Shown here: one piece after another, positions 26,573 through 34,111 of the stretch | Layout of the letters: the number at the start of each line of letters is the position of its first letter | Numbering within the stretch: position 1 is the stretch's first letter | Assembly: GCA_036390755.1 (NCBI GenBank) | Contig: DASWBH010000037.1 | Span: 9,295 to 73,294 of the forward strand | Source of the DNA: DASVHS01 sp036390755 | Lineage (GTDB): Bacteria > Acidobacteriota > Thermoanaerobaculia > Gp7-AA8 | Length of the DNA stretch: 64,000 nucleotides | Reading direction: 5' to 3' | Made by a program: the position numbers and the translations under genes | Notes under the pieces: model-generated | What the model saw: the letters and a program-made list of their open reading frames with translations, nothing else | Database searches by the model: none | What the model was told of the DNA's origin: nothing

Positions 26573-27184
26573 CTACTTCTCGATCCGCTTGATGTCGATC
26601 ACGTCGCCGGAGATCGAGCCGGGCGTGAACGAGTCGCGGATCTGTTGCGTCGTCATGTAGTGCAGCTTCGCTGTCGTCTGATAGCGGTCAGCATCAATGA
26701 CGAGCCGGTTGAGCAGCTTCGCGTGCCGGCGCTCGTACGTGTAGTGGACGATGTCGGGATACAGAGCGCCTGCGGCGGTCAACCCGAAGGCAAACAGGTC
26801 CTCGAAAATCGGGATGAACGGCATCGCGATGATGATGCTGCCGATGATCAGGCCGCCCAGGGCGAAGATGAAGCGCGCCGCGGGATCGCCGCGGCGGAAC
26901 ACGCCGAAGCCGTTTCGCTCCAGGGCGTTCATTTCCGTCGCGGCGGCGATGTACTGAGGCATTGCGGTGTTCAGCACTTCGTTCTGCAATGACTCCCAGT
27001 ACGCTGCCGAGCCGCCGAACTCGTCGTAGGCCGCTTTGATCCCGGCGAGCTTGTCGCGCGCGATCGCATCCAGCCCGCTCTCCATCTGGTCGGCGTCGAT
27101 GCCGCGACGGCGATGCTCGCATTCCTGCAGGACCGCAAACACGACCTGCGCGAAGTCGTACTCGGGGCCGGCGATGTTGAGCAT
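26573..27184 (-). CDS. membrane protein in an SPFH operon
   Basis: A 203-residue protein with a helical N-terminal half (CEHRRRGIDADQMESGLDAI; MPQYIAAATEMNALERNGF), two adjacent transmembrane segments (about residues 104-140), and a C-terminal soluble tail. No family recognised. Its ATG overlaps the stop of the SPFH lipoprotein by one base, so it is probably a partner of the two SPFH proteins upstream. Confidence 0.65.
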   Translation of the reverse strand: MLNIAGPEYDFAQVVFAVLQECEHRRRGIDADQMESGLDAIARDKLAGIKAAYDEFGGSAAYWESLQNEVLNTAMPQYIAAATEMNALERNGFGVFRRGDPAARFIFALGGLIIGSIIIAMPFIPIFEDLFAFGLTAAGALYPDIVHYTYERRHAKLLNRLVIDADRYQTTAKLHYMTTQQIRDSFTPGSISGDVIDIKRIEK

Positions 27185-28203
27185 TACTGTTTCTGTTCTG
27201 CCTGTTGCTGCGCGTACTGAATCACGCCGAGCTGCTGCAGGAGCTTGTTGCCGTCGATGATCACGTTGCCGTTCGGCAGCTTCGGAATCTGACGGATTTC
27301 TTTTTTCTGCAATGCCTCGATGAGCTGCAGGGTCACGTAGGCGTCGCCGGCGCTGCTGTTGAGCGCTGCCCGCTCTTTGCGGATGCCTTCGGCGACTGCG
27401 TTGCGCTCGGCGAGCGTGGCCTGGGCCTCCTGCTGCCGGCGCACGACATACGCGTCGGCGTTGCGGCGGGTCTGCTCGAGCGCGCCCTGCGAGCGCGTCA
27501 GCAGCTCCGTCAATTCGGCGATTTTCGTCTGCAGGTTGGCCTGATTCGCCTCATTCGTCGCCAGGATCTGCGCCTCGAGCTTCTCGGCCTGCTTCTCCGC
27601 TTCCTTGCGCCCATTGATCAGGCGCTGATAGTCGGGCTTGAAGGAGAAGTCGCCGAGGATGACGTTCTCGACGATGATGCCATAGGGTTTGAGCTGCGCG
27701 GCGAGTACGTTCGTGGCGTCGCGCGCCGCGGCGAACCGCAGGTCCGGGTTGTAGTACTCCTCGGAGTCGAGCCGGTTGAGCACGTCGCGCACATAAGAGC
27801 GCGCATCCGGGCGCACCAGGCGCTCCTTGATCATCTCGGTCGTTGGCGCGACCGTTTGCCAGATGTACGCAGCGCGGGTCGGATCGATCCGCCAACGGAC
27901 CGTCACGTCGGTTTCGATGTCGTTGCCGTCGCGCGTCTTGAAGCGAAGATCGTCTTTTTCTCTGCGATCGCCTTCGCTGGATTTCGCCGACATGATGAGA
28001 CTCTGGGTCTTCGTGTCGAACGTCGTCCAGTCGTTCACGATGGGCATGAAGAAATAGGTGGCGCCCGGATCGGCGATCTCGGTCGAGTGCGTGACCTTGT
28101 TGAACTTCACGCCGACTTCAGTCGCCGCGGTCGTATGTGGCGTGCACGCCGACAGCGCGATGAGCAGCGCCGCGGCAAGTGTGAGCGTACAGAGTCTTTT
28201 CAT
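27184..28203 (-). CDS. SPFH/prohibitin-family lipoprotein
   Basis: A 339-residue protein with a lipoprotein signal ending in the lipobox LSAC. It carries an SPFH domain (ATEVGVKFNKVTHSTEIADPGATYFFMPIVNDWTTF; DGNDIETDVTVRWRID; RSYVRDVLNRLDSEEYYN) followed by a long coiled coil (RKEAEKQAEKLEAQILATNEANQ; QEAQATLAERNAVAEGI) and a C-terminal YVTLQLIEALQKKE block as in prohibitins. SPFH proteins form membrane-associated ring or cage assemblies that control proteases or lipids. It is the middle gene of three. Confidence 0.85.
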   Translation of the reverse strand: MKRLCTLTLAAALLIALSACTPHTTAATEVGVKFNKVTHSTEIADPGATYFFMPIVNDWTTFDTKTQSLIMSAKSSEGDRREKDDLRFKTRDGNDIETDVTVRWRIDPTRAAYIWQTVAPTTEMIKERLVRPDARSYVRDVLNRLDSEEYYNPDLRFAAARDATNVLAAQLKPYGIIVENVILGDFSFKPDYQRLINGRKEAEKQAEKLEAQILATNEANQANLQTKIAELTELLTRSQGALEQTRRNADAYVVRRQQEAQATLAERNAVAEGIRKERAALNSSAGDAYVTLQLIEALQKKEIRQIPKLPNGNVIIDGNKLLQQLGVIQYAQQQAEQKQ

Positions 28204-28213
28204 GGCCGGTTCC

Positions 28214-29266
28214 TCAGTGGCTCGCGGCGAGCCGCGTCAGGTCAGTCGGGTCCTCGCTGATGTAGATCGGACCCTTGATGCTGTTCAGAATGGCCAGACC
28301 TTTGCGGAGCCGCAGCAGCTTGTCCGAGCCTGCTCCTTCCATCGCCTTGTTGATCAGCTCCGTTCCGTGCGCGTCCGCGCTCTTCACGAGCAGGTCGGCT
28401 TCGGCGTGTTTGGAGCGCTCGTACAGATCTCGGCCGGCGTCGATCCCCGTGATCTGCGCCTGAAATTCGGCCGCTTTCACGTTGATCATGTTCTGGCCTT
28501 GAGCGACCGTCTGTTTGAGCCGTGTCTCGACTTCGGCCTGTTTCGCCAGCGCGCGGTTCGTCAGCACCGACTGGTCCTGAATCTTCTTCTGCTCCGTCAG
28601 CGCCTGGAACGTGTCGGGATAGTCGTACTGCCGGATGAGCACGTCGGCGAGCTCCAGGCCGTTTTCGGCGAACCTCTGTGCGAGATCGCGCTTCAGATCG
28701 TGCACTTTTGCGATCCGTTGGTCGCGGTAGAACTCCTCGGCTCGCAGCTCGCCGAGGTGCTGTTTGACCGTCGGGTCCGTGAAGCGGATGACGACGTTGT
28801 CCTCGTAGCCTTTGCCGAATCCGAATCGCGACACGACCTTGAACGGGTCAGCGATGCGATAGAGCACCGTAATGTCGAGTGCGACCGGATAGCCGTCGAC
28901 CGTCGGCACGTTGACGGCAGGAATCGTTCGATGATCGGCGCCGCGCTCGGTCGGATCGTTCGTAAACTCGATCGCCTGAACGTCGCGGCGGAAGGTCCGA
29001 ACGGTTTCATAGCCGCGGATCTGCCGGCGATAACCCGACTGGATGAGGTTCTTCTGCAGTCCCTTGTTCGGACCGAATGAGACCTGCCGCAGCCCGATCT
29101 CGCCCGGTGCGACGTATGTGAACACGCACGCGCGAAGGAACAGCACCGGAGAAATGATCAACAGGATCTTCGCCAGAGCCGAGACAAGGCCGCCCCCGAA
29201 AGAGGGAAGGTGGATCGGAAACCGCGCCCGGAAGCGAGGCGCCGCCGTTGTGCTCTCGTACATCAT
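28214..29266 (-). CDS. SPFH/prohibitin-family membrane protein
   Basis: The second SPFH protein (350 residues), anchored by one transmembrane helix (about residues 28-50, ALAKILLIISPVLFLRACVF). The SPFH domain runs YVAPGEIGLRQVSFGPNKG to ALDITVLYRIADPFKVVSRFG and ELRAEEFYRDQRI, then a coiled coil (LAKQAEVETRLKQTVAQGQNM) and the C-terminal KLLRLRKGLAILNSIKGPIYI. Together with the next gene (10 bp away) this looks like a hetero-SPFH pair of the HflK/HflC or prohibitin kind, though no FtsH gene is adjacent. Confidence 0.85.
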   Translation of the reverse strand: MMYESTTAAPRFRARFPIHLPSFGGGLVSALAKILLIISPVLFLRACVFTYVAPGEIGLRQVSFGPNKGLQKNLIQSGYRRQIRGYETVRTFRRDVQAIEFTNDPTERGADHRTIPAVNVPTVDGYPVALDITVLYRIADPFKVVSRFGFGKGYEDNVVIRFTDPTVKQHLGELRAEEFYRDQRIAKVHDLKRDLAQRFAENGLELADVLIRQYDYPDTFQALTEQKKIQDQSVLTNRALAKQAEVETRLKQTVAQGQNMINVKAAEFQAQITGIDAGRDLYERSKHAEADLLVKSADAHGTELINKAMEGAGSDKLLRLRKGLAILNSIKGPIYISEDPTDLTRLAASH

Positions 29267-29389
29267 TGTGCCTGCCTTTGTTGGTGGGACCGTCGGCGGG
29301 ATTCTAAATTATTTTCAGCAGGGAAGCTGGATTTTCGGGCCTCTGCGTTAGAATTCGCCGTTTTCACGAGCAGGAGCAAAACCGCACAA

Positions 29390-30889
29390 ATGACAGCAAC
29401 ACTCGAAGTTACGCATCAGTTCGACGCCGCCGCGGCGGCAGGACGGACGCCGTTCAAGGTCCGCGATCTCTCCCTCGCCATTCTCGGCCGTTCCGAGATC
29501 CGGCTGGCCGAGCATGAGATGCCGGGCTTGATGGCCGTCCGGCAGAAGTACGGGAAAGACAAGCCGCTCGAGGGCGCGCGAATCATGGGCTCGCTGCACA
29601 TGACCATTCAGACCGCCGTCCTCATCGAGACGCTGCAACTCCTCGGCGCCGACGTGCGCTGGGTGTCGTGCAACATTTTCTCGACGCAGGATCACGCGGC
29701 GGCGGCAGTGGTCGTGGGACGTCCGGAAACCGGCGGCACGATCGAGAACCCGCGAGGCATTCCGGTATTTGCGTGGAAGGGCGAGACGCTGGAGGAGTAC
29801 TGGTGGTGCACGTCGGAAGCGCTGATGTGGCCCGACGGCGCCGGCCCGAACCTGATTGTCGATGACGGCGGCGACGCCACTCTGCTGGTTCATAAAGGCG
29901 CGGAGTGCGAAGGCAAGAAGCGCGTCCCCGACTTCAATCCGTCCGATGATCCTGAAGAGTGGGGCGTCATTCTCGACCTCCTTCGCGCCGAGCTCGCACG
30001 CGATCCGCAGCGCTGGACGCGCGTCGTCGCGAACATCAAAGGCGTGTCCGAGGAGACGACGACGGGCGTGCACAGGCTGTATCAGATGATGGAGAGCGGA
30101 GCGCTGCTGTTCCCGGCCATCAACGTCAATGACTCTGTGACGAAGTCGAAATTCGACAATATCTATGGATGCCGCCACTCGGTCATCGACGGTCTCAATC
30201 GTGCCACCGACGTGATGATCGCCGGCAAGCTGGCCGTCGTTTGCGGGTACGGCGAAGTCGGCAAAGGCTGCGCGCAGGCGTTGCGCGGACAGGGCGCGCG
30301 CGTCGTCGTCACGGAAATCGATCCGATCTGCGCGCTGCAGGCCTCAATGGAAGGCTATGAAGTGCGCCGCCTGGAAAGCGTGGTCGAGAAGGTGGACATC
30401 TTCGTCACCGCGACCGGCAACCGGAACATCATTACGGCCGAGCACATGTCGCGGATGAAGAACAAGGCCATCGTCAGCAACATCGGGCATTTCGACAACG
30501 AGATCGACATGGCCGGGCTGAAGAAGGTCGCCGGAATCCGCAAGGTCAACATCAAGCCGCAGTACGACGAGTGGGTCTTCCCGGACGGCCACTCCGTTCT
30601 CGTTCTGGCCGAAGGCCGCCTGATGAATCTGGGCTGCGCGACCGGCCATCCGTCGTTCGTGATGTCCGCGTCGTTTACGAATCAGGTTCTTGCGCAGCTC
30701 GCGCTATGGCAGAACAAAGGCGAGTATCAGAAACAGGTTTATGTCCTGCCGAAACATCTCGATGAAGAAGTGGCGCGTCTCCATCTGGCGCACCTCGACG
30801 TCGAGCTCACCGCCCTGACGCCCGATCAGTCCAACTACCTCGGAATCCCGATTGAGGGACCGTACAAGTCCGATCATTATCGGTATTGA
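29390..30889 (+). CDS. ahcY: adenosylhomocysteinase
   Basis: Hydrolyses S-adenosylhomocysteine to adenosine and homocysteine, recycling the product of methyltransferases. The 499 residues from ATG 29390 include HMTIQTAVLIETLQLLGADVRW, the NAD-binding GYGEVGKGCAQALRGQG, VTATGNRNIITAEHM, a GHFDNEIDM segment and the closing ITPDQ-like region to PYKSDHYRY. The length includes the roughly 40-residue insert of the longer bacterial form. The frame is open upstream to 29210, but that part is antisense to the SPFH gene and unlike the family. Confidence 0.98.
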   Translation: MTATLEVTHQFDAAAAAGRTPFKVRDLSLAILGRSEIRLAEHEMPGLMAVRQKYGKDKPLEGARIMGSLHMTIQTAVLIETLQLLGADVRWVSCNIFSTQDHAAAAVVVGRPETGGTIENPRGIPVFAWKGETLEEYWWCTSEALMWPDGAGPNLIVDDGGDATLLVHKGAECEGKKRVPDFNPSDDPEEWGVILDLLRAELARDPQRWTRVVANIKGVSEETTTGVHRLYQMMESGALLFPAINVNDSVTKSKFDNIYGCRHSVIDGLNRATDVMIAGKLAVVCGYGEVGKGCAQALRGQGARVVVTEIDPICALQASMEGYEVRRLESVVEKVDIFVTATGNRNIITAEHMSRMKNKAIVSNIGHFDNEIDMAGLKKVAGIRKVNIKPQYDEWVFPDGHSVLVLAEGRLMNLGCATGHPSFVMSASFTNQVLAQLALWQNKGEYQKQVYVLPKHLDEEVARLHLAHLDVELTALTPDQSNYLGIPIEGPYKSDHYRY

Positions 30890-30899
30890 TTTCATTATG

Positions 30900-30922
30900 G
30901 GGGCCGGTGCAAAGCCGGCCCC
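30900..30922 (+). terminator. GC-rich hairpin after ahcY
   Basis: GGGGCCGG (30900-30907) pairs with CCGGCCCC (30915-30922) across a 7-base loop, 10 bp after the ahcY stop. No U-tract follows, so it may be a weak or factor-assisted terminator. Confidence 0.5.
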
Positions 30923-30945
30923 GCGTCGCGCCATTCACTCCTCTT

Positions 30946-30961
30946 GCACATGGTGATGTGC
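30946..30961. promoter_or_regulatory. short palindrome upstream of the basic AT-hook-like gene
   Basis: GCACAT-GGTG-ATGTGC is a perfect 6-bp inverted repeat ending 27 bp before the GTG start at 30989. An AGGAGGA ribosome-binding site follows at 30976-30982. The palindrome could be an operator; no regulator is identified. Confidence 0.35.
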
Positions 30962-30988
30962 TATTGTGCGCGTACAGGAGGAACTTGA

Positions 30989-31471
30989 GTGGCAACACGT
31001 AAACGTAGACGACGGCGACGCGGAACAACAACCTCTTCTCCACAACAGAGCGAACTCAGTCCGGGACAGGCGAAGTATGTGCTCGACCGCCTGGTGAACG
31101 AGCGCCAGGTTGCGCAGAGCGTCATTCAGCGGTACGTGAACGAAATGAAGCGCGAGATCGGTGAGCTCGAGCGGCGTCTCGCTTCGCTGCGCGAAGCCGC
31201 CGGCGAGGCGATCCGGGGCGCGATCAGCGCCCTGACGCCGGGCCGCCGCCGCGGACGTCCTCCCGGAGGAGGAGCGAAGAAAGCAGCAGGCGGCACGAAG
31301 CGGCGCTCACGGATTACAGCCGAGCAGCTCGCTTCTCGCCAGCTTCAGGGACGCTACCTCGGATTGATCCGCCAGATCCCGGCCAGCCGGCGCGGGCAAT
31401 ATCAGAAGATTGCGAAAGAGCGCGGCCGCGAGTCGGCGATCAAGGAAATGCAGTCGGCTCTCAACAAATAG
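30989..31471 (+). CDS. basic protein with AT-hook-like motif
   Basis: A 160-residue, strongly basic protein of unknown family. It begins with an Arg/Lys cluster (ATRKRRRRRRG), followed by a helical segment (PGQAKYVLDRLVNERQVAQSV; YVNEMKREIGELERRLASLREA), an RRRGRPPGG core like an AT-hook minor-groove DNA-binding motif, and a C-terminal helical part (LQGRYLGLIRQIPASRRGQYQKIAKERGRESAIKEM). The start is GTG 30989, supported by AGGAGGA. A nucleoid-associated or DNA-binding role is likely but unproven. Confidence 0.7.
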   Translation: MATRKRRRRRRGTTTSSPQQSELSPGQAKYVLDRLVNERQVAQSVIQRYVNEMKREIGELERRLASLREAAGEAIRGAISALTPGRRRGRPPGGGAKKAAGGTKRRSRITAEQLASRQLQGRYLGLIRQIPASRRGQYQKIAKERGRESAIKEMQSALNK

Positions 31472-31517
31472 TCCCACCGCATGCGCGGCGGCCGGCATCG
31501 GCCGCCGCTCTTCCCAT

Positions 31518-31933
31518 TCATTGCGGACTGACGAGCGTGACACGTTGCGTGTCGTTGTTTGTGATGCTCACGAACGTCCAGTAGCGGCTCCCGGTAGTCA
31601 GCGGGTCGACGTCGATGCGCATCGCGGCTGTCGCCCGTGGGTTCGTCAACAGGTTCGCGAACTGCGAGTATTCGGCATAAGCGGGATGCACGCGAAACGG
31701 GCCGGTTTCCGCAGAACTCACTGGCAATGTAAATTGCACAATCGGAATGTCGCTTTTGCCGGACACGGCAGGAGGCACGCAAATCCGGGCGGAAGTCCGA
31801 AGTGTTCGCCGAAGAGGGTGACGCGACTGCCACCGCTGGCTGGACCCGTGGGCGGCGAAATGGAGCGGATCACCGGAGAGTCTTGTGCGAACAGCGGAGC
31901 GGACGCGAGAAGCAGAACGGCGAGGCGTCTCAT
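31518..31933 (-). pseudogene. secreted IPT/TIG-domain protein, frameshifted
   Basis: Starting at ATG 31933, MRRLAVLLLASAPLFAQ is a signal peptide, followed by a clear IPT/TIG start (PVIRSISPPTGPASGGSRVTLFGEHFG), but this frame soon stops (31718). The continuation (VPPAVSGKSDIPIVQFTLPV, then AETGPFRVHPAYAEYSQFANLL to RVTLVSPQ) is in another frame ending at 31518. A single indel around 31760-31810 would restore one protein of about 138 residues. It is either a real pseudogene or a sequence error. It is divergent from the 5'-nucleotidase-like gene. Confidence 0.65.
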
Positions 31934-31956
31934 GCGGCACATCGTAAACTCGCGGC

Positions 31957-33300
31957 GTGATCAAGACGGCGACGTTTCTGCTGCTGCTGATCGGTGGCTC
32001 TTTGCGCGCATCGACAACGATCGCGATCGTCCATTTCTCCGACTATCACTCGCACGCGCTGCCGTTCTATGTCGAGGGAGGCGAGCGCGGTGGTCTTGCG
32101 CGCGCGATCGGATTTCTGGAGCGCGCGAAACGTCGCGGCGCGCTCGTCTTCAACGGCGGCGACATGATGAACAGAGGAGCGCCGGCCTGGTCGGACAGAT
32201 ACCGCTGCGCCGAATGGCCGTGGTTCAACGGCATCGTGGACGCGATGGCGTTCGGCAATCACGACGCCGATTACGGCAAGGACGATTGGAACCGCTGCCG
32301 AAGTGCTGTTGCGTATCCGATTCTCAGCGCGAACACGACCGGTTTCGAGCGTTACCGCGTTTTCGTGCGACACGGCATCCGCATCGGCGTCTTCGCGATC
32401 GCCGGCAGCGATTTTCCTAAGCTCGTCACGAACGCGCAGTTCGCGTACTCGGATCCGATCGCCAGCGCGCGCGACGTCGTCGACACGCTGCGAAATCGTG
32501 AGCACGCCGATGCCGTCGTGATGATCGGACACGAGCACGCCCAGGATGACTACAAGCTCGCCTCCGCGGTTCCCGGCATCGACGTGATCCTCGGCACGCA
32601 TACGCATCTGAAGCGCGAGCTCACGCGGATTCCGGGAACGCAGACGTGGTTCATCTCGCCGTATCAGTACCTTGCGTATGTGAGCGAGGTCGAGCTGACA
32701 TTTCAGAAGCACAAGCTCGCGTCGGTTCGCGGACGCCTCGTGCCGATCGACGCGTCGGTGAAGCCGGACGCAAAGATCGCCGGCCGCGTCGGCGCGATGC
32801 AGCGCGACCTCGAGCGCGACCCCGTGTACCGCGACCTCTTTGTGCCAATCGCACGTCTTCGCCGGCCGATGGAGCTCGACTCAGTCGCGCGGTTCACGCT
32901 CGAAGCGATGCGTGACGCGGCACATGCCGATGCGGCGCTGTCGACGACGAGCAGCTTCCGCCAGCCTTTGCCGTCGGGCACGATCGATCTGGAGACTCTT
33001 CGCGCAGCGCTGCCGTACGACAACGAGATCGTCGTCGGCCAAATGCGCGGCGACAAATTGCAGGCGCTGCTTGAGCGAGCGAACACGGCTGATCCGGCCA
33101 GCGACGCTCGCGCGTTCGCGATCGCGCCGCCGCAGATCGACGACGCGCGCACGTACACCGTGGCGGTCACCGACTACATGAGCGGCGTGAGCGCTGCGTA
33201 TCGCGATCTTTTCGAAGGCGTGAAATGGACCAGCAGCGGCGCCCGCGTGCGCTCGGAGGTCAGAAAACGCCTGGCAGCGCAGTGGCCCTCCGCACCTTGA
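31957..33300 (+). CDS. secreted metallophosphoesterase, 5'-nucleotidase (UshA)-like
   Basis: A 447-residue exported hydrolase with a signal peptide (MIKTATFLLLLIGGSLRAS). The calcineurin-like metal site is HFSDYHSH, FNGGDMMNRG, AFGNHDADYG, GHEHAQDD and GTHTHLKRE. The second half (DLETLRAALPYDNEIVVGQMRGDKLQALLERA) is the 5'-nucleotidase C-terminal substrate domain. It probably scavenges phosphate and nucleoside from nucleotides in the periplasm. Start is GTG 31957. The C-terminus ends KRLAAQWPSAP. Confidence 0.88.
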   Translation: MIKTATFLLLLIGGSLRASTTIAIVHFSDYHSHALPFYVEGGERGGLARAIGFLERAKRRGALVFNGGDMMNRGAPAWSDRYRCAEWPWFNGIVDAMAFGNHDADYGKDDWNRCRSAVAYPILSANTTGFERYRVFVRHGIRIGVFAIAGSDFPKLVTNAQFAYSDPIASARDVVDTLRNREHADAVVMIGHEHAQDDYKLASAVPGIDVILGTHTHLKRELTRIPGTQTWFISPYQYLAYVSEVELTFQKHKLASVRGRLVPIDASVKPDAKIAGRVGAMQRDLERDPVYRDLFVPIARLRRPMELDSVARFTLEAMRDAAHADAALSTTSSFRQPLPSGTIDLETLRAALPYDNEIVVGQMRGDKLQALLERANTADPASDARAFAIAPPQIDDARTYTVAVTDYMSGVSAAYRDLFEGVKWTSSGARVRSEVRKRLAAQWPSAP

Positions 33301-33419
33301 CCGAGGGACGGCGTCGAATATGATGTCCGACCGGAATGGCGCGCTCGATCGCGCGGGACGCGCGACAACCTTTCGCCACACCCGCACCGGACCATCCAAA
33401 CCCGCGAGGTGAGTTTTCG

Positions 33420-34103
33420 ATGTCGTTCTTGGGCAATTTCTATCGCTCCGCCGTCGGGAAAAAGGCGGTCATGGCCGTGACCGGAGTGATCCTCTTCGGA
33501 TGGATCTTCCTGCACATGGTCGGCAACCTGAAGCTGTATCTCGGGCCGGAGCACATGAATGAATACGCGCACTGGCTGCGCACCCTCGGCACGCCGGCAC
33601 TGCCGCAGACGACAGCGCTGTGGATCTCGCGCCTGGTGCTGCTCGTCGCGGTGGTGCTGCACATCCACGCCGCGTACGCGCTGACGATGATGAATCGCGC
33701 GGCGCGGCCGGTCGCCTATCGCGACCGCGACTACGTCGCCGCGACCTACGCCGCACGGACGATGCGCTGGGGCGGCGTGATCATTCTGCTGTTCGTCATT
33801 TACCACCTGCTGCATCTGACCGTCGGCGCCCGTGTCGCGCCGCAGACGTTCATCGAAAACGATCCCTACCACAACGTCGTCGCCGGATTTCAGATCTGGT
33901 GGGTGGCGGCGGTGTACATCATCGCCAACCTCGCGCTCGGCCTGCACCTGTACCACGGCGTCTGGAGCATGTTCAATTCAGTCGGCCTCAATCATCCGAG
34001 ATTCAATGCGTGGCGCCGCCACTTCGCGACGATCTTCGCGGTCCTCATCACGGTGGCGAACATCTCATTCCCGATCTCGGTACTGATCGGCATCGTAAGG
34101 TGA
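33420..34103 (+). CDS. sdhC: succinate dehydrogenase/fumarate reductase cytochrome b subunit
   Basis: The haem-b membrane anchor of complex II. The 227 residues from ATG 33420 (RBS GAGGTGAG) have five hydrophobic helices, with candidate haem His residues in FLHMVGN, LHIHAAYAL, VIYHLLHL and LHLYHGVWSMF. This single large anchor subunit, with no separate sdhD, is the type B (dihaem) arrangement used with menaquinone in many non-proteobacterial phyla. The open frame runs further upstream without family similarity. Confidence 0.93.
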   Translation: MSFLGNFYRSAVGKKAVMAVTGVILFGWIFLHMVGNLKLYLGPEHMNEYAHWLRTLGTPALPQTTALWISRLVLLVAVVLHIHAAYALTMMNRAARPVAYRDRDYVAATYAARTMRWGGVIILLFVIYHLLHLTVGARVAPQTFIENDPYHNVVAGFQIWWVAAVYIIANLALGLHLYHGVWSMFNSVGLNHPRFNAWRRHFATIFAVLITVANISFPISVLIGIVR

Positions 34104-34111
34104 CGGACGCA

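Noticed and set aside
29043..29351. A plus-strand 102-aa frame ending in the ahcY leader
   Set aside because: It overlaps the SPFH gene on the opposite strand for most of its length and has no recognisable domain or start signal.
29271..29389. Possible SAH-responsive riboswitch ahead of ahcY
   Set aside because: The leader lacks the conserved SAH aptamer core and paired elements that I could recognise, and it overlaps the divergent SPFH promoter region. No support from sequence.
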